A DNA stretch of 64,000 nt from Pseudomonas tolaasii NCPPB 2192 (lineage in GTDB: Bacteria; Pseudomonadota; Gammaproteobacteria; Pseudomonadales; Pseudomonadaceae). The notes below the pieces were generated by a model. The model was given only the letters and a program-made list of their open reading frames with translations, was not told the DNA's origin and made no database searches. Shown piece after piece: positions 1-12,000 of the stretch; position 1 is the stretch's first letter, and the number at the start of each line of letters is the position of its first letter. The position numbers and the translations under genes were made by a program. The stretch covers positions 3,596,001-3,660,000 of the forward strand of contig NZ_PHHD01000001.1 of assembly GCF_002813445.1 (NCBI RefSeq). Direction: 5' to 3'.

Positions 1-3000
1 ATCCGCCTGGACACCCTGGAACGCTTCGCCGAAAAGTTCGCCGTTTGTGGTTTTACACCGAACAACTTCTTCGCCTCTTACGGGCTGGCCGAGGCGACGT
101 TGTTTGTCGCCGGCGGCACCCGTGGCAACGGAATCCCGGCGTTGCGCGTGGACGAGCAAGCGCTGGCCGCCAATCGTGCCGAGCCGGGGCAGGGCAGTGC
201 GATCATGAGCTGTGGCACCAGCCAGCCTGAACACGCGGTGCTGATCGCCGACCCGCACACGCTCGCTGAACTGCCGGATAACCGCGTCGGCGAAATCTGG
301 GCCAGCGGCCCGAGCATCGCCCACGGCTACTGGCGCAACCCCGAAGCCACGGCCAAAACCTTTGTGCAGCAGGCAGGTCGCACCTGGCTGCGCACCGGCG
401 ACCTGGGGTTTATCCGTGACGGCGAGGTGTACATCACCGGGCGTCTGAAAGACCTGCTGATCGTGCGTGGCCACAACCTGTACCCGCAGGACATTGAGCA
501 GACCATCGAGCGTGAAGTGGAAGTGGTGCGCAAAGGCCGGGTCGCAGCGTTTGCTGTGCAGGACGCGGGCCTGGAAGGCATCGGCATCGCCGCGGAAATC
601 AGCCGCAGCGTGCAGAAAATCCTACCGCCCGAGGCGCTGATCAAGGCGATCCGCCAGGCCGTGGCCGAGGCGTATCAGCAGGCCCCGAGCGTGGTGGTGC
701 TGCTCAACCCCGGCGGCTTGCCAAAAACCTCCAGCGGCAAGGTGCAGCGCGCCGCATGCGGCCTGCGCCATGCCGATGGCAGCCTCGACCGCTATGCGCA
801 ATTCCCCGACCTGCCGGCGCAGACGGGCGATGCAGTACCGGAATCCGAGCTGCAGAGCCACATTGCAGCGATCTGGTGTGAGCAGTTGAATATCGCCACC
901 GTCTGCAGTGATGACCATTTCTTCCTGCTCGGCGGTAACTCCATCACCGCGACCCAAGTGGTCGCGCGCTTGCGTGAAACCCTGGGCCTGGAGCTGAACC
1001 TGCGTTTGCTGTTCGAGGCACCGAGCCTGGCCGCATTTGCCGCCAGTGTGGCGCGCTTGCAGCAGGACGGCGGCGTGGCGCAGGGTGCGATTCATGCGCT
1101 GTCGCGTCAGGAAGAACTGCCTCAATCCCTGGCGCAAAACCGCCTGTGGATCACCTGGCAATTGGACCCGCACAGCAGCGCCTACACCATTCCCGGCGGC
1201 CTGCGCCTGCGCGGCGAGCTGGATGAAGATGCCGTGCGCGCCAGCTTCCGGCACCTGATCGGGCGCCACGAAGCCCTGCGCACGCGCTTCTACGAGCGCG
1301 ATGGCCAAGCCTTCCAGCGCGTGGAGGCAACGGCCGACTTCGACCTGCAAGTCATCGACCTCAGCGACCTGCCCGCGGCCGAGTGTGAGGCCCGCGCGCA
1401 GCAAATCCGCGAAGATGAAGCGCGAACCCAGTTCGATCTGGAAAAGGGCCCGCTGCTGTGGGTGACCCTGGTGCGCCTTGACGATGAAGATCACCAGTTG
1501 CTGGTGACCCTGCATCACATCATTGCCGACGGCTGGTCGCTGACTGTTCTGATCGACGAATTTTCCAGCCTGTATGCCGCCGCCATTCAGGGGCAAACCC
1601 TGGAGCTGCCGCCATTGGCCCTGCAATACGCCGACTATGGCAGCTGGCAGCGCCAATGGCTGGCGCAAGGAGAAGGGCAGCGCCAACTGGCCTACTGGAA
1701 AACGCAGTTGGGCGAGGAACACCCGAGTCTGAGCCTGGCCACCGATCACCCGCGCTCGGCGCAGCACCTTCACAGTGCCTCGCGGCACAGCGTGCGCCTG
1801 AGCGTCAGCCTCAGCGAGGCGATCCGCCAGACGGCCCAGGCCAATCAGTCCACGCCTTTCATGCTGTTGCTCGCGGCATTCCAGAGCTTGCTGCATCGCT
1901 ACAGCGGCCAGCGCGACATTCGTATCGGCGTGCCGAATGCCAATCGCCCGCGCCAGGAAACCCAGGGGTTGGTCGGCTTCTTTATCAACACATTGGTACT
2001 GCGCGCCGAGCTGGACGGGCAACTGCCGTTCAACCAGTTGCTGGCTGCCACCCGCGAGACAGTCATAGGCGCCCAGGCCCATCAGGACCTGCCATTCGAA
2101 CAACTGCTCGAAGCCTTCCCGCAAGCCCGCGAACAGGGCTTGTTCCAGGTCATGTTCAACCACCAGCAACGCGACTTGAGCGCCTTGCGCCGCCTGCCGG
2201 GCATGCTGGCCGATGAGCTGCCGTGGCACAGCCGTGAAGCCAAGTTCGACCTGCAACTGCACAGCGAAGAAGACCGCAACGGGCGCCTGAGCCTGGCGTT
2301 CGACTACGCCGACGAACTGTTCGATGTCACCACGATCCAGCGCCTGGCCGAACACTTCATCAACCTGCTGCACGCCATCACCGAACAGCCGCAGCAGGCC
2401 ATCGGCGACCTCAAGCTGATGCCGCATGACGAGCAGCAACCCTGGAACGAAGCGCCGTGCACGCCCGCACAGCAATGGCTGCCGGAATTGCTCAACCGCA
2501 ACACCACCGACGACACCGCGCTGGTCTGGCAGGGCGGCAGCCTGACCTTCGCCCAGTTGCATACCCAGGCCAACCGCCTGGCCCATTACCTGCGCGATAA
2601 AGGCGTGGGCCCGGACGTGTGCGTGGCCATCGCCGCCGAGCGTTCGCCACAGCTGTTGATCGGCCTGCTGGCGATCATCAAGGCCGGTGGCGCCTACGTG
2701 CCGCTGGACCCGGACTACCCGACTGACCGCCTGGCCTACATGCTGCACGACAGCGGCGTGCACCTGTTGCTCACCCAGACCGCGTTGCTGGAACAATTGC
2801 CGACGCCTGAAGGCGTGTGCGTGATCGCCATGGACAGCCTGCATCTGGACAGCTGGCCAACCCAGGCGCCGGGCCTGCATTTGCACGGCGACAACCTCGC
2901 CTACGTGATCTACACCTCCGGCTCCACCGGCCAGCCCAAAGGCGTGGGCAACACCCACGCGGCCCTTGCCGAGCGCCTGCAATGGATGCAGGCCACCTAC

Positions 3001-6000
3001 GCGCTGGACGCCACCGACGTGCTGATGCAAAAGGCGCCGATCAGTTTTGACGTGTCGGTGTGGGAATGCTTCTGGCCGCTGATCACCGGTTGCCGCCTGG
3101 TGCTGGCGGGGCCGGGCGAGCATCGTGACCCGCATCGCATCGCGCAACTGGTGCAGGAGCATGGCGTGACCACGCTGCACTTCGTGCCGCCGTTGTTGCA
3201 GCTGTTTATCGACGAACCGTTGGTGGCCGAGTGCACCAGCCTGCGTCGCCTGTTCTCCGGCGGCGAGGCCTTGCCTGCCGAGCTGCGCAACCGCGTGTTG
3301 GCGCAATTGCCGGCGGTGCAGTTGCACAACCGTTATGGCCCGACGGAAACCGCGATCAACGTGACTCACTGGCACTGTCGCGTGGAAGACGGCGAGCGCT
3401 CGCCGATCGGCCGCCCGTTGGGCAATGTCATCTGCCGCGTGCTGGACGAGCAGCTCAACCCCGTGCCGCTGGGCGTGCCGGGCGAACTGTGCATTGGCGG
3501 CATCGGCCTGGCCCGGGGTTACCTGGGGCGCGCCGGGTTGACCGCCGAGCGTTTTGTCGCGGATGACCAGGGTGCGCGGCTGTATCGCACCGGCGACCGC
3601 GCCCGCTGGAACGCCGACGGCGTGCTCGAATACCTCGGCCGCCTCGACCAGCAAGTGAAGCTGCGAGGTTTCCGGGTGGAGCCCGAAGAAATCGAAGCGC
3701 GCCTGCTGGCCCTCGACGGTATCGCCCAGGCCGTGGTGCTGGTGCGCGACGCGCAACTGATCGGCTACTACACCGCCCCTGCCGGGCTGGATGAACACCA
3801 GGTGAAAGCCTCTCTGGCCGCCGAGCTGCCGGAATACATGGTGCCTGCACTGTTGATGCGCCTGGACGCCATGCCCTTGAGCCCCAGCGGCAAACTCGAC
3901 CGCCGCGCGCTGCCCGAGCCGGTGTGGCAAATCCGTGAACATGTGGAGCCTGAAACCCCATTACAGCAACAGATCGCCGCCATCTGGCGCGAGGTATTGG
4001 GCCTGTCACGTATTGGCCTGCGCGATGACTTTTTCGCCCTCGGCGGCCACTCGTTGCTGGCCACGCAAATCATTTCCCGCACCCGTCAGGCCTGTGACGT
4101 CGAGCTGCCGTTGCGCACCTTGTTCGAAGCCAGCGAGCTGGGCGCGTTTGCCGAGCAGGTGAGCCGGTTTCAGGCTGCTGGCCAGCGCAACCAACAAACC
4201 GCCATTGCCAGAGTCGACCGCAGCCAGCCGGTGCCGCTGTCCTATTCGCAGCAGCGCATGTGGTTCCTCTGGCAGATGGAGCCGGACAGCCCGGCCTATA
4301 ACGTCGGCGGCATGGCGCGCCTGCGTGGCGTGCTGGACGTGGGGCGTTTCGAGGCGGCGCTGCAAGCGCTGATCATGCGCCACGAAACCCTGCGTACCAC
4401 CTTCCCGAGTGTCGACGGCGTGGCGTATCAACAGGTCTCGGCACAAACCGGCCTGCGCATGGACTGGCAGGATTTCACTGCGCTGAACGAAACCGAGTGC
4501 CGGCAGCGCCTGCAACAATTGGCGGACGTGGAGGCTCACACTCCGTTCAACCTGGAAACCGGCCCTTTGCTGCGCGCCTGCCTGGTCAAGGCCGGTGAGC
4601 AGGAGCATTACCTGGTGCTGACCCTGCACCACATCGTCACCGAAGGCTGGGCCATGGACATTTTTGCCCGTGAACTCAGCGCGCTCTACGAAGCCTTTAT
4701 CGACGAGCGCGAGTCACCGCTGGCGCCGTTGCCGGTGCAATACCTCGACTACAGCGTGTGGCAACGTCAGTGGCTGGAGTCCGGCGAGCGTCAGCGCCAA
4801 CTGGACTACTGGACCGCGCAACTGGGTCACGAGCATCCACTGCTGGAACTGCCCGGTGACCGCCCGCGCCCGCCGGTCCAAAGCCATCAGGGCGAGCTGT
4901 ACCGTTTCGACCTCAGTGATGACCTCGCCGCCCGCGTGCGGGCTTTCAATGCCGAGCGCGGCCTCACGCTGTTCATGACCATGACCGCCACGCTGGCCGT
5001 GTTGCTCTACCGCTACAGCGGCCAGACCGACCTGCGCATCGGCGCGCCGGTGGCCAACCGTATCCGCCCGGAGAGTGAAGGGCTGATCGGTGCATTCCTC
5101 AATACTCAAGTGCTGCGTTGCCGGCTCGATGGGCAGATGAGCGTCGGCGAGCTGTTCGAGCAAGTGCGCCACACCGTGATCGAAGGCCAGTCCCATCAGG
5201 ACCTGCCCTTCGACCATCTGGTGGAAGCCCTGCAACCCCCGCGCAGTGCGGCGTACAACCCGCTGTTCCAGGTGATGTGCAACGTGCAGCGCTGGGAGTT
5301 CCAGCAAAGCCGCCAACTGGCGGGCATGACCGTCGAATACCTGGCCAACGATGCCCGCGCGACCAAGTTCGACCTCAACCTGGAAGTCACTGACCTCGAC
5401 CATCGCCTGGGTTGCTGCCTGACGTACAGCACCGACCTGTTCGACGAGCCGCGCATTGCCCGCATGGCCGAGCATTGGCGCAACGTGCTGGAAGCCTTGA
5501 TCGCCGACCCGCTACAACGCCTCAGCGAATTGCCGTTGCTGAGCGCGGCTGAACAGCGCGTGTTGCAAGACAGTCTGGGGGCCGAAAAAGGTCAGCATCG
5601 TCTCGATCAGTGCCTGCATCAACTGTTCAGCCAGCAAGCGATGGCCCGAGGTGATGCGCCGGCGCTGACCTTCGCGGGAGAGACGCTGAACTACCGCGAG
5701 CTGGATTCGCGTGCCAACCGCCTGGCCTGGATGCTGCGCGAGCGCGGCGTCGGCCCGCAGGTGCGCGTCGGCCTGGCGCTGCCGCGCTCACTGGAAATGG
5801 TCATCGGCCTGCTGGCGATTCTCAAGGCCGGCGGCGCCTACGTGCCGCTGGACCCGGAATACCCGCTGGACCGCCTGCATTACATGATCGAAGACAGCGG
5901 CATCGGCCTGCTGCTCAGTGACGCGGCGATGTTCGAAGCCCTGGGCGAGTTGCCGGCGACGGTCGCTTGCTGGTGCCTGGAAGATGACCTGCCCGTGCTG

Positions 6001-9000
6001 GGCAATTACCCGGCAGATGCGTTGCCGTCGATCAGCCTGCCGCAGCATCAGGCGTATCTGATCTACACCTCGGGCTCCACCGGCAAGCCCAAGGGCGTGG
6101 TGGTGTCCCACGGTGAAATCGCCATGCATTGCCAGGCTGTGATCGAGCGTTTCGGCATGCGCCCTGACGATTGTGAGCTGCACTTCTATTCGATCAACTT
6201 CGACGCCGCCACCGAGCGTTTGCTGGTGCCGTTGCTCAGTGGCGCGCACGTGGTGTTGCGTGCCCAGGGCCAGTGGGACGCGGAGGAAATCTGCGCGCTG
6301 ATCCGCGCCCATCGCATCACCATTCTGGGGTTCACGCCGAGCTACGGCAGCCAGTTGGCGCAATGGCTGGCGACCCAACAGCAAACCCTGCCGGTGCGCA
6401 TGTGCATCACCGGCGGTGAGGCGCTGACCGGCGAACACCTGCAACGCATCCGTGCCGCGTTCCGCCCCGAAGTGTTTTTCAATGCCTATGGCCCGACTGA
6501 AACCGTGGTGATGCCACTGGCCAGCCTCGCGCCGCAGCACCTGGAAGAGGGCGCGGGCAGTGTGCCGATCGGCAGCATTATTGGTGATCGCGTGGCTTAC
6601 ATTCTCGACGCCGACCTGGCACTGGTGCCCCAGGGCGCGCAGGGTGAACTGTATGTGGGCGGGGCCGGTCTGGCCCAGGGTTACCACGAGCGGCCGGGGA
6701 TGACGGCGGAGCGGTTTGTCGCCGACCCGTTTGCCTTGAACGGTGGCCGTTTGTACCGCACCGGCGACCTGGTGCGCCAACGCGCCGACGGGTTAGTCGA
6801 GTACCTGGGGCGTATCGACCATCAGGTAAAAATCCGTGGTTTCCGCATCGAGCTGGGCGAGATTGAAACCCGCCTGCTCGAACACGAGGCCGTGCGTGAA
6901 GCGGTGGTGCTGGCGCTGGATTCGCCCAGTGGCAAGCAGTTGGTGGCCTACCTGGTCAGCGACGCCGAGCACGGTGCCTTGCGCGAGTCCCTCAAGACGC
7001 ATCTGAAAGCGCAACTGCCGGACTACATGGTGCCCGCGCACCTGATCGTGCTGGCCGGCATGCCGTTGACCGCCAACGGCAAACTCGACCGTCGCGCATT
7101 GCCGCAGCCTGATCCTGAAGCCAACCGCCAGCAGTACGTGGCGCCGCGCAGCGAGCTGGAGCAAACCCTCGCGGCGATCTGGTGCGCGGTGCTGAACGTG
7201 CAGCGCGTCGGCCTGGACGATAACTTCTTCGAACTGGGCGGCGATTCGATCCTGTCGATCCAGGTGGTCAGCCGTGCGCGGCAGGCCGGGATTCACTTCA
7301 GCCCCCGCGACCTGTTCCAGCACCAGACCGTGCAAACCCTGGCGGCCGTGGCCACGCGAACCGAGCAGGTCACCGCCGAGCAAGGTGTGTTGACCGGCCC
7401 TTCCGGCCTCACGCCGATCCAGCATTGGTTCTTCGATACCGACATCCCCAACCGTCAGCACTGGAACCAGGCGCTGCTGCTCAAGCCGCTGCAATTGCTT
7501 GACCCCCACCGCCTGGAGCAGGCGCTGCTGGCGGTACTGGAACATCACGACGCCTTGCGCCTGAGCTTCACCCCGCGCGATGCCCAGTGGCATGCCGAAC
7601 ACCTGGCCGTGCCTCAGGGCGGCGTGCTGATGCAGGCGCAAGTGCGTGATATGGACCAGTGCACCGCCTTGTTTACCGACACCCAGCGCAGCCTTGACCT
7701 TGCCCACGGCCCGCTGCTGCGCGCCTTGTTGGTGGACGGCCCCGAGGGTCAACAACGCTTGCTGATCGCGATCCATCACCTGGTGGTGGACGGCGTGTCG
7801 TGGCGTGTGCTGCTGGAAGACCTGCAAAACGTTTACCGCCAACTCAGCGATGGCCAGTCCGTCAGCCTGCCGGCCAAGACCAGCGCCCTGCGTGACTGGG
7901 CCGCACGCTTGCAGGCCTACGCGGGCAGCGAGTCCCTGCGCGAAGAGTTGAGCCTGTGGCAGGCTCAACTGGCGGGCCCGGCTGTGGAGTTGCCGGTGGA
8001 TCGCGCGCAGGGTTCGCTGCGCAACCGTGATGCCGACACCGTCAGCGTGCGCCTGGATGCCGAACACACCCGCCAGTTACTGCAGCAGGCGCCGAGCGCC
8101 TATCGCACTCAGGTCAACGACCTGCTGCTGACGGCCCTGGCTCGCGTGCTGTGCCGCTGGAGCGGCCATGACTCGGCGTTGATCCAGCTGGAAGGCCACG
8201 GCCGCGAAACCCTGTTCGATGAAATCGACCTGACCCGCAGCGTCGGCTGGTTCACCAGTGCTTACCCGCTGCGTTTGACGCCGCAGGCCGAGCAGGGCGC
8301 TTCGATCAAGGCGATCAAGGAGCAACTGCGCGGCGTGCCGCACAAAGGCCTGGGGTATGGCGTGCTGCGCTACCTGGCCGACGACCCGACCCGGCAGACC
8401 CTGCAGGCGTTGCCGCAGGCGCCAATCACCTTCAACTACCTGGGGCAGTTCGACCAGAGCTTTGGTGCCGATGCGCTGTTCCATCCGCTGGACGAGTCGG
8501 CCGGTCTGGCCCATGACCCGGATGCGCCGCTGCCTAACGTGCTCAGTGTCGACGGCCAGGTGTACGGCGGTGAGCTGGTGCTGCGCTGGACCTTCAGCCG
8601 CGAGCGTCATGATCAACAGACCATTGTCGCGCTGGCCGAGGCGTATCTGGCCGAATTGCAAAGCCTGATCGTGCATTGCCTCACGGGCGAAGCCGGCGGC
8701 CTCACGCCGTCCGACTTCCCCCTGGCGCGCCTGACCCAACCGCAGCTGGACGCCTTGCCGGTACCCGCCAGTGCCATTGAAGACGTGTACCCGCTGACGC
8801 CGATGCAGGAAGGCCTGCTGCTGCACACCTTGCTGGAACCGGGCACCGGCCTGTACTACATGCAGGACCGCTACCGCATCAACAGCGCCCTGGACCCGGA
8901 GCGTTTCGCCCAGGCCTGGCAGGCGGTGATCGCACGGCATGAAGCCTTGCGCGCGTCGTTCTGCTGGAACGTCGGCGAGGACATGCTGCAAGTGATCCAC

Positions 9001-12000
9001 AAACCGGGCAGCACGCCCATTGAGTACCTCGACTGGAGCAATGATCCCGAAGCCGAGCACGAGCCGCGCCTGCAAGCGCTGCTCAAGGCTGAGCGCGAAG
9101 CAGGGTTCGATTTGCTCAACCAGGCGCCGTTTCACCTGCGCCTGATCCGTGTGGGGGAAGCGCGCTACTGGTTCATGATGAGCAACCACCACATCCTGAT
9201 CGATGCGTGGTGCCGCTCCCTGCTGATGAATGATTTCTTCGAGATTTACATGGCCCTCGGCGAAGGCCGCGACGCGCAGCTGGCCACGCCGCCGCGCTAC
9301 CGCGACTACATCGCCTGGCTGCAACGGCAGAACCTCGCCGAAGCGCGCCAGTGGTGGCAACAGAACCTGCAAGGGTTCGAGCGCACCACGCCGATCCCGA
9401 GCGACCGGCCTTTCCTGCGTGAACACGCAGGCCACAGCGGCGGCATGGTAGTGGGCGATTGTTACACCCGCCTAGATGCCCGCGAGGGTGCGCACTTGCG
9501 CGAACTGGCCCAGGCCCACCAACTCACCGTCAATACCTTCGCCCAGGCGGCGTGGGCGCTGGTGTTGCGCCGCCTGAGTGGCGACCGCGACGTGTTGTTC
9601 GGCGTCACCGTGGCCGGTCGCCCGGTGGAAATGCCTGAAATGCAGCGCACGGTGGGCCTGTTCATCAACAGCATCGCGCTGCGGGTGAAACTGCCCGAGG
9701 ATGACCAGCGTTGCAGCGTGCGCCAGTGGTTGAGCGGGCTGCTCGACAGCAATATGCAGCTGCGCGAGTACGAATACCTGCCGCTGGTGACGATCCAGGA
9801 ACACAGCGAGTTGCCCAAGGGCCAACCGCTGTTCGACAGCCTGTTTGTGTTCGAAAACGCCCCGGTGGAAGTCTCGGTGCTGGATCGTGCGCAAAGCCTG
9901 AACGCCACCTCGGATTCCGGCCGCACCCACACCAACTTCCCGCTGACGGCCGTGTGCTACCCCGGCGATGACCTTGGCCTGCACCTGTCTTACGACAAAC
10001 GCTACTTCGACGAAACCACCGTGCAAGGCATGCTCGGCGAGTTCAAGCGCCTGCTGCTGGCACTGGTGCAAGGGTTCCATGGCGACATGGCCGACCTGCC
10101 GTTGATCGGTGAGCAGGAACGTGAATTTCTGGTGGAGGGTTGCAACAGCAGCGCCCATGACTACCCGCTGGAGCGCAGCTACATCGAGCTGTTCGAAGAG
10201 CAGGTGGCCGCGCACCCGCAACGGATCGCCGCCAGTTGCCTCGACCGGCAATGGAGCTACGCCGAGCTGAACCGGCGCAGTAACCGCCTGGGGAATGCGC
10301 TGTTGCAGGCGGGCGTCGGGCTGGATCAGCCGGTGGCCTTGCTGGCCGAGCGCAGCCTCGACCTGTTGGGCATGATCATCGGCAGCTTCAAGGCCGGTGC
10401 CGGTTATCTGCCGCTGGACCCGGGCCTGCCGAGCCAGCGCCTGAGCCGCATTATCGACCTGAGCCGCACGCCGTTGCTGGTGTGCACGCAGGCGTGCCGC
10501 GAGCAGGCGCTGGAACTGCTCGAAGCGTTCGCCTGTTCCGCGCGGCCAAAGCTGTTGATCTGGGAGGCGCTGGCGCAGGCCGACACCAACCCGGGCATTT
10601 ACAGTGGGCCGGATAACCTCGCCTATGTGATCTACACCTCGGGTTCCACCGGTTTGCCCAAGGGCGTGATGGTGGAACAGCGTGGCATGCTCAATAACCA
10701 GTTGAGCAAGGTGCCGTACCTGAACTTGAGCCCGGCGGACGTGATCGCGCAAACCGCGTCGCAGAGCTTCGATATTTCCGTGTGGCAGTTCCTCGCCGCG
10801 CCGCTGTTTGGTGCGCGGGTGGCTATCGTGCCGAATACCATCGCCCACGATCCGCAAGGTTTGCTGACCCACGTACAGGCCCAGGGCATCACCGTGCTGG
10901 AAAGCGTGCCGTCGCTGATCCAGGGCATGCTTGCCCAGGAACACATCAGCCTGGACGGCCTGCGCTGGATGCTGCCGACCGGCGAGGCGATGCCGCCGGA
11001 GCTGGCGCACCAGTGGTTGCTGCGTTACCCGCAGATTGGCTTGGTGAACGCGTATGGCCCGGCGGAATGCTCGGATGATGTGGCGTTCTTCCGCGTGGAT
11101 TTGGCTTCTACCCGTGGCACCTACCTGCCGATCGGGACGCCGACCGACAACAACCGCCTGTACCTGCTGGACGGCGCGCTGGAGCTGGTGCCGCAAGGCG
11201 CGGTCGGCGAGTTGTGTGTGGCCGGGACGGGGGTAGGGCGTGGCTATGTCAGTGATCCGCTGCGCACGTCTTCAGTGTTTGTGCCCAACCCCTTCGGCGC
11301 ACCCGGCGAACGTTTGTACCGCACCGGCGACCTGGCGCGCCGCCGCAGCGATGGCGTGCTGGAGTACGTGGGGCGTATCGACCACCAAGTGAAAATTCGC
11401 GGCTATCGCATCGAACTGGGTGAAATCGAGGCGCGCCTGCACGAACAGCCGGAAGTGCGTGACGCCGCAGTGGGCGTGCAGGAAGGCGTCAACGGCAAGC
11501 ATCTGGTGGGTTACCTGGTGGCTGCCGATGCGGCCCTGAACCCGAGCGAACGCCTCGACCGTATCAAGCAGCGCCTGCGTGCCGAACTGCCGGAATACAT
11601 GGTGCCGCTGCACTGGCTGTGGCTTGAACGCCTGCCGTTGAACGCCAACGGCAAACTTGATCGCAAGGCCTTGCCCGCGCTGGACATCGGCCAGTTGCAC
11701 AGCCAGGACTACCTGGCACCGCGCAACGAACTGGAAAGCACATTGGCCGGGATTTGGGCCGACGTGCTGAAAGTTGAAAAAGTCGGCGTGCAGGACAACT
11801 TCTTCGAACTGGGCGGGCACTCGTTGCTGGCCACGCAGATCGCCTCCCGCGTGCAGAAAACCCTGCAACGGGATGTGCCGCTGCGGGCGATGTTCGAGTG
11901 CAGCACGGTGGCGGAGCTGGCCGAATACATCGAAGGGTTGGCAGCCAATGACATCAGTGCCGAGAAGGTGGACCGTTTGAGTGATTTGATGGCGGAGCTG

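Noticed and set aside
622..3942. Long open frame (over 1000 codons) on the minus strand opposite pvdL
   Set aside because: It is antisense to clear condensation, adenylation and carrier domains; its composition (His/Gln/Arg-rich, low complexity) is typical of the complement of a GC-rich gene.
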